Shown in pieces: positions 20,151 through 28,529 of a stretch of 28,529 nt of DNA. The first letter of the stretch is position 1. Every line of letters begins with the position of its first letter. Position numbers and translations under genes: made by a program. A model generated the notes under the pieces. It ran no database searches, was not told the origin of the DNA, and saw only the letters and a list, made by a program, of their open reading frames with translations. The stretch is taken from the NCBI GenBank assembly GCA_026260175.1, contig JAKCWW010004464.1, positions 12,582 to 41,110 of the forward strand. The letters are read 5' to 3'. This DNA is from Reticulitermes lucifugus. Lineage: Eukaryota; Arthropoda; Insecta; Blattodea; Rhinotermitidae.

Positions 20151-23125
20151 TGGCCTGGAAGCTGACGTCACAAGTAATAATTGAAATACATTTGCTGATG
20201 GCGTTGGTTAAGTACACATTGACAAACTTTCATCAGCAGAATCAATGACGCAGCTGGGTTAAATGGGGCCATCACACACACATGCACACATTCAAAGCTG
20301 TGTTGGTGATGTTGCAGTCAGTGTTTCATATTTGGAGTCCCGGATACAAGCCCCGTGTTCGGATATACTTTTCCTTGCTTAACATGCCGTTTCGCTAAAA
20401 ATACGGAAAGTATTCAATGAAAAGTCCTTTCCATGCATCATTAAATCAACGCGATTTGGTTACAGTAAAATTTTATCTAAAGCCCTCATTAAAATACAAC
20501 ACAAAGTGTGTCCATAATATATAAAAATACCAACCAATCAGGGGAAATACTGTATCTGCCTGTCTGAGCATACATCAACATACAAACTGGAATACTAAAA
20601 TGTGAGAGGTATTTTAGGTGTATGGAGTATACTGACACGAAGTTCTTTTGTTTTGAGCACGTTAAATCAACTGTAACACTTTCAAATTCATTCAGGAAGT
20701 ATCCACTTCAAGTTTCGCATAAGCATAGAGTATTGTGACTGAGGGTTGTTTTAGGTTTAAGGCTAAAGCGGGGAAAATATATTATCATTACCATCGAACC
20801 CCAACCTTAGATAATTGTAATTTCTACGTAAAGAACCAAAAATTAATTCCCATCACCAAAGCCTGCCTAACTAACAAGGTCAAGAAATATCAACATAACA
20901 ATTAGAAACATTTCTGAGCAACAAATCCCGGGTGTAATCTACAAAACCTACGTGTCTATTGTCTAGACATAAATTTGTACAGTTTTACGTTGTTGTATTT
21001 AGGCAACAAAAATTTATAACGCACCGATAAAATGCAATTTAGTTTCGTGGGTTAACATGCTGGACCAGTGAGCTGATGGTCTCATACTGCACTGTAGTCA
21101 AGGCAGATACTATCTACAGTTTTTATCTTTCTGTCTCTTACTTGTCAGGTGACTGAATTACAGAGCATTTTTTACTTGTCTTGTGTTGTGTTTCTTTTGT
21201 TTTTGCTTGTTTTTACTTACATAACTTATACTTGTGGATACGCGCTGATTCTGTAATTGGCCAATAGGTTGTTAGGTCATAACGTCAATGAATAAGAATC
21301 AAATTTCATCCAATTATGTTACTGCAGTGTATGTTTCAGAATATGCGGAGATCGATGAAAAACGTATCAATGATCTCACAGTAAGACGCTTGGCTACTTA
21401 AGCGACTGCCCTAGCATTTCTTCAGGCCCCACTCATTCACCTAATCGATGAGCATGCAATAATAACAAAAATAGGGGTTATTTAAGTTTACCAAATTGTA
21501 ATAATAATGGCTGATGAGAGGTAAAATATTATACACAAACTAGGAACACGTGTTTTACTGCCACTTGAAGTGAATGATAAAGAAAGCAATGTTCCGTATG
21601 CTGGCGCATTAGAATTTCTTCTGTCCCTAACCGTCACACAGAGTCGTAGACACAAAAAGCGCAATATAAGTTTAGTTGGAGCAGTTGAAGTATACTGTAG
21701 AGGCATATTACAATATCAATTTTATCCACGCCTATGTCTTCCAAGATATTTTTCCCCTTCAGGCTTTCAACTTATAACCAAATTTTTACATACAAATATG
21801 CTATTTCTCTCTATGTGCTGCTTGGCTGTGATTGCTTATCAAGTTAGTCATCCAAAAAATATTACGTGATAAATACAGTGAAGCTATTATGTACGAATGT
21901 TTTTCCATTTCTCTTTATCTACCCTCTTGAAGAGTAAAGTTTCACCTCGGTGTTCTGTTGTGGAACACCATCAAGCAAATATCTACCTTACAGGTAGACA
22001 GACAGAGAGAGAGACTCAAAAATTAAGTTTCTCTTCTAATTAAGGGTTAATTTTCTGTTTTATAATTTATTTTAATCTTGAATTTTTAGGGAGAGAACAG
22101 AAAGACAAAATATCCTGAACTCAACGAAGTTTACATGTCCCGAATTTTAACAGCTGTTAATTCGCACTCTGTACATATCCCATTGACTTTTGTCGTTCGG
22201 AATATTAAAATCTGCTGCAGTTACACAGTGTCTGTTAGCTGACCTCCAGTTATGAACATGTCCTATATTCTGGAGATGCGATGTGAATTCGCAATGAACT
22301 TCTATTCAATTTTACTCCTGATCTGACTGAATTATATGTTCCTAGGAAAGTTTCTGTGTAACATATTACCTGCCATACGAAATTTAATGTATTGGATACA
22401 AATTGAACATAATTAATGACTGAAATTTAAAAGAAAAAGACGATATAACCCCATCGTTACAAAGAGTCCTGAATAGAACATATATCACGCACACATTACC
22501 TACAGAAACTTCGTTATGCATATTTTAATTAATAATTATTTGCCTAGATATTTCAGGTTTAATTAGAATATTGTACAATATTTCTGTAGTAACAGATTAC
22601 TATGAATTTTCAAATCTATAAACTGAAGTTGCCTTGTGTTCCGGTTGTGCTCCACTTTCTATATATCTCTCGAACACAGCAGATGAATCATGTCCGAAAC
22701 AAAACTTATGATTTAAGGGATTTACTTTACTTATTGAATATGAAATTCCATGAAACTATGACGACGTACTAGTTACTACATAGTATATATTTGTTCTGCC
22801 AAACGTAGCGACAGACATTACTTTTACGCCTTTTCAAAATGGTATATGGAATAAAATTCGTCCCCTTTCGAAATTTAATTATAGGCTGGTAGCCATTATT
22901 GAACACAATTGTGTCTCTAGGCACTACACAATATAGAGCATAGAGCCTATCACTCTCCAGAGGTATCAAATACGTCTTTTACTGCTCGTGTCGTGACTAC
23001 TGCAACTAGTTCCATGATTCCCTTTGTAAGTACTCCCAGTATATTAAACTGGGTACTACAGCCATTGAAAATTAGTTTAAATCCTATTATGTAATAATTT
23101 AAATTTTAAAATTCAGAACATATTT

Positions 23126-23160
23126 GCTATTATTATTATTATTATTATTACTATTACTGC
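23126..23160. repeat. (ATT)n microsatellite
   Basis: Roughly nine tandem ATT units decaying into ACT/ATT mixtures downstream. Confidence 0.9.
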
Positions 23161-23202
23161 TACTATTAGTATGACTGTATCCTTGTGTCTTAGGGTAAGG
23201 TC

Positions 23203-23550
23203 CTACGGTTTTTTCTCTTCCAGATGGTAGTGGACGAGATCCATAAAAGGAGGAGTTACGTTTCCTGAAGAAATAGGTATCCCAAGTATGTCTACCTTTC
23301 GTGATTTCAGCCTTCCGTCGCCCGGTGTAAATGAGATCTTCGCTCTTTTGGAATTATACGCTGCGTAGATTGGTAATTTGTTACCAACGTTTCGGGACAA
23401 CGTACCGGTCCCATATTCAAGGGTCAAATAGTCCAAAAAGGAAAAGAATAACGCTTTACCCTTGAAGATATGATTGACAGGTTTCCCTAAACGTCGGAAA
23501 CAAACCATCATTCTATGCTGCGTAAAATCCCAGAAGAGCGAAGATCTCGA
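23203..23550 (-). mobile_element. Dispersed repeat with internal inverted repeat
   Basis: The arm starting AGATCTTCGCTCTTTTGGAA (23334) and the reverse complement of the end at 23547 (AGATCTTCGCTCTTCTGGGA) form an inverted repeat of about 62 bases at roughly 75-80% identity by eye, around a spacer of about 90 bases. The minus strand holds an open frame of 102 codons (23203-23511) reading SRNVGNKLPIYAAYNSKRAK and SSGNVTPPFMDLVHYHLEE. From memory that peptide is a recurrent false protein from an insect repeat, so this is a transposable-element piece and not a gene. Its class is unknown; the fold-back structure suggests a MITE-type element or an inverted duplication within a larger repeat. Confidence 0.6.
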
Positions 23551-23571
23551 AATCTACTCTTATGGACTGAT

Positions 23572-23629
23572 TTATTATTTATATTTATTATTATAATTAT
23601 TATTACCGCACTCCTGATACTATTATTCT

Positions 23630-23673
<44 letters not shown>

Positions 23674-23725
23674 TCACCACCACCACCACCACAATTACCA
23701 CCAAAATCACCACCACCAATTCGCC
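23572..23725. repeat. Compound trinucleotide microsatellite
   Basis: A (TTA)-rich stretch passes into (CTA)n at about 23630-23673 and then (CAC)n at 23675-23692, with further CAC/CCA words to 23725. The plus-strand frame across it codes for runs of I, L and P that are purely compositional. Confidence 0.93.
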
Positions 23726-23769
23726 CGTTAGTAAGCCTTCAGAATTTGCTGAGATGCGTTTCAACATAA

Positions 23770-24700
23770 GAGAAGGAGCAGCCAGAGTCTTGAGTTCAAA
23801 GAACTCTCAGCAGAGATTTGTGTTTCCGAGCTCCGGCGGTTAAATTATACCGAATTATAGAAACTGTCCGGGAATTAAGATAATAGAGTTTTAACTGTAA
23901 GGTTCTTATTAAAATGCAAGCAAGGAAAGGAGCATTGATACAGTGGATATGGGCAGTATGGAAAGTTGGAACGAAGAAACCAAAGTGAGAAAGTATAAAC
24001 AAATGAAGTAAAATAAATGAAAACTTGTCAATGTAAAAACTATGTCTGTACTGAGAGGTTATTAGATATAAAATGCAGGCAAGTGAAGAGTATGAGGGAG
24101 AAAAGCAAGGAACAAAAAGATAATTAAGAAGGCTGTACCGTATGAGAACACTATAGTCTTTACTCTCCAATGTCAGCCTCCGTGCATTGTACGGACCTTT
24201 AATACTCCACACGCTGCCGGCCTCGTTGGCCTCTCTGATTGTTAATGCATTTAAGGGTAATGTAAATTAAAAACTCCTCCGTCCTGGGAGTTGTTGGAAT
24301 TGAAACCCCACCGTCATGGAAGGGTTAAAATCAACGAGCGACAGCTATTGAGAATTGTAAAGAAAACACCTACATAAAGGAGTGGGGAAAAATGTAAACT
24401 ACAAGGAAAAGTAATTTACTAAAGTAGAAAGAACGAAAATCCAAATTAATAACTGTGTCGAAGTAAAGGATTTTATAATTCCGAGGAACTAGACGTTATG
24501 GTAGCCTATTATAACCAACTTCAAACATAATTCGCAACAAGAAAAAAGTAAGAAATATCAAACAAAGATAGAGTTAGAATTGTAAAACGAGGAAAATTAC
24601 TAATATGAACAACGTAGAATGCTTGGAAATACGTCACAACTGCAATTCATCGTTCTAACCATTTCCGTAATAAATTGCAAAACAAAGCACAAAACGTAAC

Positions 24701-24702
<2 letters not shown>
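23770..24702. other. No recognisable gene
   Basis: A minus-strand open frame of 138 codons (23796-24212) is rich in Y, F, L and S and has no motif I know; it lies opposite an A-rich plus strand. At 24217 the words GCCGGCCTCGTTGGCC and, 70 bases later, GGAATTGAAACCCC weakly recall pol III boxes. I call nothing. Confidence 0.4.

Positions 24703-24703
<1 letters not shown>

Positions 24704-24738
<35 letters not shown>
24704..24738. repeat. (TA)n microsatellite
   Basis: Seventeen and a half uninterrupted TA dinucleotides. Confidence 0.97.
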
Positions 24739-24742
<4 letters not shown>

Positions 24743-26142
24743 CATGTAGATAAGTGGCAGCTTCTGTACCTCATTAAATCATCGAATGTAAAGTACACGA
24801 TTTAAATAGACCAACAGAATATTAAGAATTGTTCCTACAAACAGACACGTGTTCAGTAATTCCTTGCATACGTCTTATATCTGTCAAAATATCTCAGACA
24901 TTTTGTCAACGTATCAATTTGCCGAAGCTTCTGGAGCCCAAGGTTTAGCTGATATACACATAGACACACAAAAACTTTAGACGAAACTTCTAAAACATAA
25001 TCTAAATAGCGCTAATGCTGTACTCGAATCAGAAAACTCGAAAGCCAGAATGATGTTGTCTTTGATCCTGTGTATTTATGGTCTTCAAAAACAGCCTTAT
25101 GTCATCAATATTCACATATCCGATGGAAATGCACAAAGTGACTTGAGAACACCGCACAATGAGGAGATCTACAGTTAAGAGATATTCGCCCTTAAATTAT
25201 TGGAACATGAAAGCTACACGCGGAATTTTAGTCTGAAATTCTGAAGAAAATAAATGGTTGGCAGATACAGGTGATAATATTAAAAACCTACTCTTAGCTC
25301 GGCAAGTCATGATATGAAGTTGAGGAGAGAATGTACCTTACTCAGGATAAGGTGCAGCGGCAGGCTGATTTTGAACAGGACATTTAAAGACTTTAGGGTT
25401 TCACAGCGGTGTTGCTGAAGTTTCAAGTGTTCTGAGATGTGACACTGTGCCGTCGAAAGCTGCTCACCCAACGACTAGACGTCTGATTCCAGCAGACTTT
25501 AATATTCAGGGTACTGAAAATTCAGCTTCACAAAATGTATGGTATTTCTTGACTTTTTAAGAAACTTTCAACTTCTGAAGATGGACACTTTTCAATGAAG
25601 TTAGTAGATCGATTGTGAGTTAAGGTCCGGTCCATGACATTAAAGGAATTGCCCTAGACGTAGAAGAAATCAGAAAGCATACTTAACGTCTGAAAACCGA
25701 ATAAAAAGGACACAATTACTTGAAACTTTCGTAAACAGGAAACGCATAGCAAGCAAAGAGAATGGATTCTGTGACTCAGTTTATGGGCTTAGCGTGGCGG
25801 TAGTCTCAGACTTACCCAAACTTCAATTTCCTTAGTCACAACCAAAACCACATGAACAATAGCACGAACACGGATGTAATCCTACAAGGTGCACCAAGTC
25901 CAGTAGCCTCAACAACGATTATTCTATAGATACTTAACGACGGTATATCAACTGCTAAAGCCATATTATAATATAGTAAGTATAATGTACTAGAAAAATC
26001 AAGTCCTACAAGTTCATATGCCTTCACCCTAAAACAGGAAATAATTAGGCTACGTTTATTGCCCTGCTGACCAAAGCATCACGTATTCACCCGGTCTTTG
26101 TAAAAGTAAATTCCTCAAAAATAATTTAAATTGTTTATTTAT
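24739..26142. other. No recognisable feature
   Basis: About 1.4 kb of moderately AT-rich sequence with only short frames (the longest about 63 codons) and no motif that I can name. Confidence 0.45.
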
Positions 26143-26153
26143 TATACAACATT
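26143..26153. repeat. Target-site duplication of the 26154 SINE, left
   Basis: TATACAACATT is repeated as TATACAGCATT at 26462-26472, one mismatch in 11. Confidence 0.8.
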
Positions 26154-26461
26154 GGGGCACGCGGTGGCGCAGTTGGTTGAAGCACTGCGCTACAAGCCGG
26201 AAGGTCGCGGGTTCGATTCCCGAAGATGTCAATGGAATTTTTTATTGACATAATCCTTCCGGCAGCACTATGGCTCTGGGGTCGACTCAGCCTCTAACAG
26301 AAATGAGTATCAGGAATATTTCCTGGGGGTAAAGGCGGTCGGTGCGTAGAGCTGAAAACCTTACCACCACCTTCATGTGCCGATTGTCTAGAAATCTGGG
26401 AGCCTCAACCTCCTGGAACCCTAAGGATCTGTCCAGGCCCGTATATGGATTGCTTTACCTT
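26154..26461 (+). mobile_element. SINE family A, copy with a clear tRNA-like head
   Basis: About 308 bp. A box TGGCGCAGTTGG is at 26165-26176 and B box GGTTCGATTCC at 26210-26220, both near consensus. The body includes CTGGGGTCGACTCAGCCTC, TTTCCTGGGGGTAAAGGCGG and TCGGTGCGTAGAGCTGAAAA, parallel to the 13570 copy, and ends GGATTGCTTTACCTTTA, the same TTTACCTT tail. Although the head reads as a tRNA, it is not a functional tRNA gene: the arm following the B box does not pair with the start, and the sequence continues into the SINE body. An 11-bp duplication flanks it. Confidence 0.92.
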
Positions 26462-26472
26462 TATACAGCATT
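26462..26472. repeat. Target-site duplication of the 26154 SINE, right
   Basis: TATACAGCATT, partner of 26143-26153. Confidence 0.8.
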
Positions 26473-26488
26473 CCAATATAATCTAACC

Positions 26489-26754
26489 TTTTTTCTTCTT
26501 CTGGTACAACAACCCTACTCGGGCCTAGGCCGCCTCATTATTGAGGTTTCGAAATCACACACAGTTAGACACACCACACTCCGTAGGATTCCTCTGGACG
26601 AGGGATCGGCCCTTTGCAGACACCTCTACCTGACAACACACAACACTCAAAAGAGACAGACATCCATGCTCTCAGCGGGATTCGAACCTGCAATCTCAGC
26701 ATAGGAGCGGCCGCAGACCTACTCCTTAGGCCGCGCGGCGACCGGGATCGGCAC
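26489..26754 (-). mobile_element. SINE family B, complete copy
   Basis: On the minus strand the head GTGCCGATCCCGGTCGCCGC leads into GCGGCCTAAGGAGTAGGTCT (A box, tRNA-Leu/Ser-like), then B box GGTTCGAATCCC (complement of 26677-26688). The body contains GTGTCTAACTGTGTGTGATT and CGGCCTAGGCCCGAGTAGGG, and it ends in an A-rich tail (26489-26494 as T on the plus strand). It is about 266 bp and is the intact reference for the gapped copy at 14296. Flanks TCTAACC and TCTTACC might be a worn duplication, but that is weak. Confidence 0.92.
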
Positions 26755-27568
26755 TCTTACCAAATACTCCTCTTATAATGAAAGATTTTCTAGAAGATTT
26801 CCATAAGCAGACCCGCAATCGTGATCCAGCCTGGTCAGACTTTCAGAACGATTCGTGGCAAAATATAAAGACTATAGCAGAACATTATGACATGCCTCTT
26901 CTGCACACCTGTGCTTCGAATATAAGTGCAGCTCAATTAGTCGTAACGTTTAAGACATATATAGCATACAAACACTTTTGTTTACAGTCTTGTTTTGTTT
27001 CAACTCACATTAACAGTGCACTGTTAATTGCCTCTAGGTACAAATCGCAGACATTAATTCGACACTTACAATTAACAAACATATAAATATATAGATATGA
27101 CCGTTCAGTAGACAAACAGGCCCATCTCTCATCTAGATGCGCCCTTAAAGTACTCCGTATGCTAGGTCAGTACATTTTAACTTCGCAACTGCTACATGAA
27201 TTTAGAGTCTTCCAATAAAAACACTGAGTTATTTTACTTATCATTAAATTCGTATTACGTAAACGAAAGGATATTACAACACACCCATATTTAACTTTTT
27301 ATTGCAGTGGCGCCTCATGAATATAAGCCTAGTAAGTATTAAATGAATAGCTCTATGCAATGAAGTGTGTAGTTTACAGCAGCCGAAATGTAGCGGCTAT
27401 TCGACAGGCCTGCTGCTTACGCATTTCACCGTACATGGTGTCCTGGCAACCACTGGGCCGAAACAACGGAAGTAATACATTTTACGCGGGCCTACATTTA
27501 TGATGAAAGGAGTTCCGAGCATAACTCATGAATCCAACATTCCTATTGAACAGATTTCCAGATAAACA

Positions 27569-27587
27569 CACACTCACACACACACAG
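27569..27587. repeat. (CA)n microsatellite, short
   Basis: Nine or so CA dinucleotides with one interruption. Confidence 0.8.
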
Positions 27588-27654
27588 AAGTCATGTGCCC
27601 GTCGCATGACAGGCCGCCACAACATTCATGCACATCTGCACCGAAATATTGTAA

Positions 27655-27751
27655 CTATCGATAGCAATCGATAACCGATTATAATCGAATATTATAGACA
27701 ATAATCCATATGTTTCGATAATTACCATTTACTATTGATTATTATTGATAA
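27655..27751. repeat. Cluster of TCGAT/TTGAT words with nested palindromes
   Basis: Within about 100 bases there are perfect palindromes CTATCGATAG (27655-27664) and CGATTATAATCG (27676-27687), plus AATCGATAA, TTCGATAATT, ATTGATTATT and ATTGATAAC. It may be a degenerate simple repeat. The TATCGATA octamer matches the Drosophila DREF/BEAF recognition sequence, but no gene is near, so a regulatory role is speculation. Confidence 0.5.
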
Positions 27752-28472
27752 CAACGACCCAGGGTGTACGTCAGTCCCTTAATTAATCACCCACAACAAC
27801 AGTTTTTATACAGGATAAATTAAGAACATCATACTTTCCTTACTTCTGTGTAAACGTAATACTCGAAACATTCTGTACACCTTACGTTTTGTCGACCATG
27901 AACTCGAAGCGTTTTATCGTCTACGTGTTTATAGCTGCCGACTTACAAACATGACCGATACACAATATATAACATATGAATTACCTTGCTTACCTATATT
28001 GATAACCCATATCTGAAACAAATCTGACTTTCCTATTTATAATGGAGCTTTAATTGTAGTTACTGAACAGCACACGAAAGAAAATTTTCACACAGCTTCC
28101 ACGTGGTTATAGTACACTACATCAATGCGTAAATGAGAAGGGAAATACATTTAGTACGCATCGAAAACCCAACAAAATTCTATACAATATTATGGTTGAG
28201 AAAAACATTACAGACGTAATTATGCGCGAAACAGATGGGACAGCATTGTGGATCGTGGATAAGTTATAAACCTGTGACTGACTGTGCAAAGCACCCAAAG
28301 GCGGAGTTGTGTAGTTAGTTACTATATTTATTTTTAGGTTATATAGCAACACTCTGAACTTTAGGGTTTGTAATGTGTTGAAAGTGTTGGGAGAATAGCA
28401 CCGAAAATTAAGACGAGAACCTTCCTAAATCAGAGCGTGACCACTATACTGATCTGCTCGGTTCATTTCATT

Positions 28473-28529
28473 CTGTAGTCTGTCTTACGACAGGTCCGTA
28501 GTCTCTTCCAAAGCGAGATCTCCATTGAC
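28473..28529 (-). pseudogene. LINE reverse-transcriptase 3' end, second copy, cut by window edge
   Basis: The minus-strand translation from the window edge reads WRSRFGRDYGPVVRQTT, matching WRTRFGKGYGPVVRQT of the LINE relic at 3557-4375. The nucleotides TCTGTCTTACGACAGGTCCG are identical in both. After the coding end comes GAATGAAATGAA, a likely remnant of a short tandem tail. The rest of the copy lies outside the window, so intactness is unknown. Confidence 0.8.

Larger units (their letters stand above)
17518..23125. other. Long stretch without recognisable genes or repeats
   Basis: Over 5.6 kb I recognise no gene and no known repeat family. Open frames up to 103 codons (19177-19488 minus, 21570-21869 plus) have no motif. 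Small symmetric elements are an imperfect inverted repeat CTGAACATAGTCGA / TCGTCTATGCTCAG at 18600-18660, a perfect 16-base palindrome CATAAAAGCTTTTATG at 20135-20150, and a 14-base palindrome TTAACAGCTGTTAA at 22147-22160. Near 21050-21110 a tRNA-like arrangement is suggested but too worn to call. Unlabelled old transposon sequence is likely but not demonstrable by reading. Confidence 0.4.
26755..28472. other. No recognisable gene; one protein-like short frame and a TCGAT-rich patch
   Basis: A plus-strand ATG frame at 26778-27086 (102 codons) begins MKDFLEDFHKQTRNRDPAWS and has a more protein-like first third than most frames here. I recognise no family, and the last third looks like noise, so a short exon or element fragment cannot be excluded but is not supported. 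A CA-rich tract is at about 27569-27587. A patch rich in ATCGAT/CGATTA words is at 27655-27750. Confidence 0.35.

Noticed and set aside
21049..21115. tRNA-like sequence around GGGTTAACATGCTGGACCAG
   Set aside because: A tRNA-like order is suggested, but no acceptable B box or acceptor pairing remains.
23515..23769. 84-codon frame with leucine and proline runs
   Set aside because: It is the translation of a compound trinucleotide microsatellite.
23796..24212. 138-codon minus frame rich in Y and F, as a membrane protein
   Set aside because: Composition follows from an A-rich opposite strand, and no motif or clean hydrophobic segment pattern is present.
24217..24330. SINE with A box CCTCGTTGGCC and B box GAATTGAAACC
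   Set aside because: Both boxes are poor, the spacing is too long and no body matches another copy.
26154..26230. Functional tRNA gene
   Set aside because: Good A and B boxes, but no matching acceptor stem, and the sequence continues into a SINE body with flanking duplications.

Overview
This is AT-rich, intron- or intergenic-type DNA from an animal nuclear genome. I find no protein-coding gene that I can defend. The longest ATG-started open frame is 183 codons and has no recognisable domain. The only clear coding traces are broken transposable-element genes. The repeat set is a mariner transposase relic, non-LTR retrotransposon 3' ends, several tRNA-derived SINEs and a dispersed repeat whose translation contains 'VVTPCSLV'. 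It looks like an insect, most likely a large-genome polyneopteran such as a cockroach or termite. That assignment comes from memory of the repeat families and is inference. There is no bacterial gene organisation: no operons, ribosome binding sites or dense coding.

Layout. 0-3 kb: mostly featureless, with a dispersed-repeat fragment near 0.45 kb and a retroelement-like 3' motif near 2.6 kb. 3.5-4.4 kb: a decayed LINE reverse-transcriptase 3' region on the minus strand. 4.5-9.1 kb: three more copies of the dispersed repeat and two minisatellites (34-bp period at 6.1-6.56 kb, 30-bp period at 8.47-8.92 kb). 9.6-9.9 kb: two hairpins and a second retroelement-like 3' motif. 11.5-14.9 kb: a SINE cluster, including a SINE nested in a short inverted-repeat element and interrupted by an assembly gap. 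16.5-17.4 kb: a mariner transposase pseudogene. 17.5-23.1 kb: the longest stretch without recognisable features. 23.1-24.8 kb: an inverted-repeat element and microsatellites. 26.1-26.8 kb: two SINEs side by side in opposite orientation. 28.47 kb to the end: a second copy of the same LINE 3' end, running off the window.

No genes work together here. The history that can be read is successive retroposition: target-site duplications bracket three SINE copies, and one SINE postdates the element it interrupts. I found no previously undescribed functional system. The points most worth a second look are the nested insertion, the three SINE copies with diverged tRNA-like heads and a shared body, the two hammerhead-core-like motifs and the compact palindromic element near 23.4 kb.
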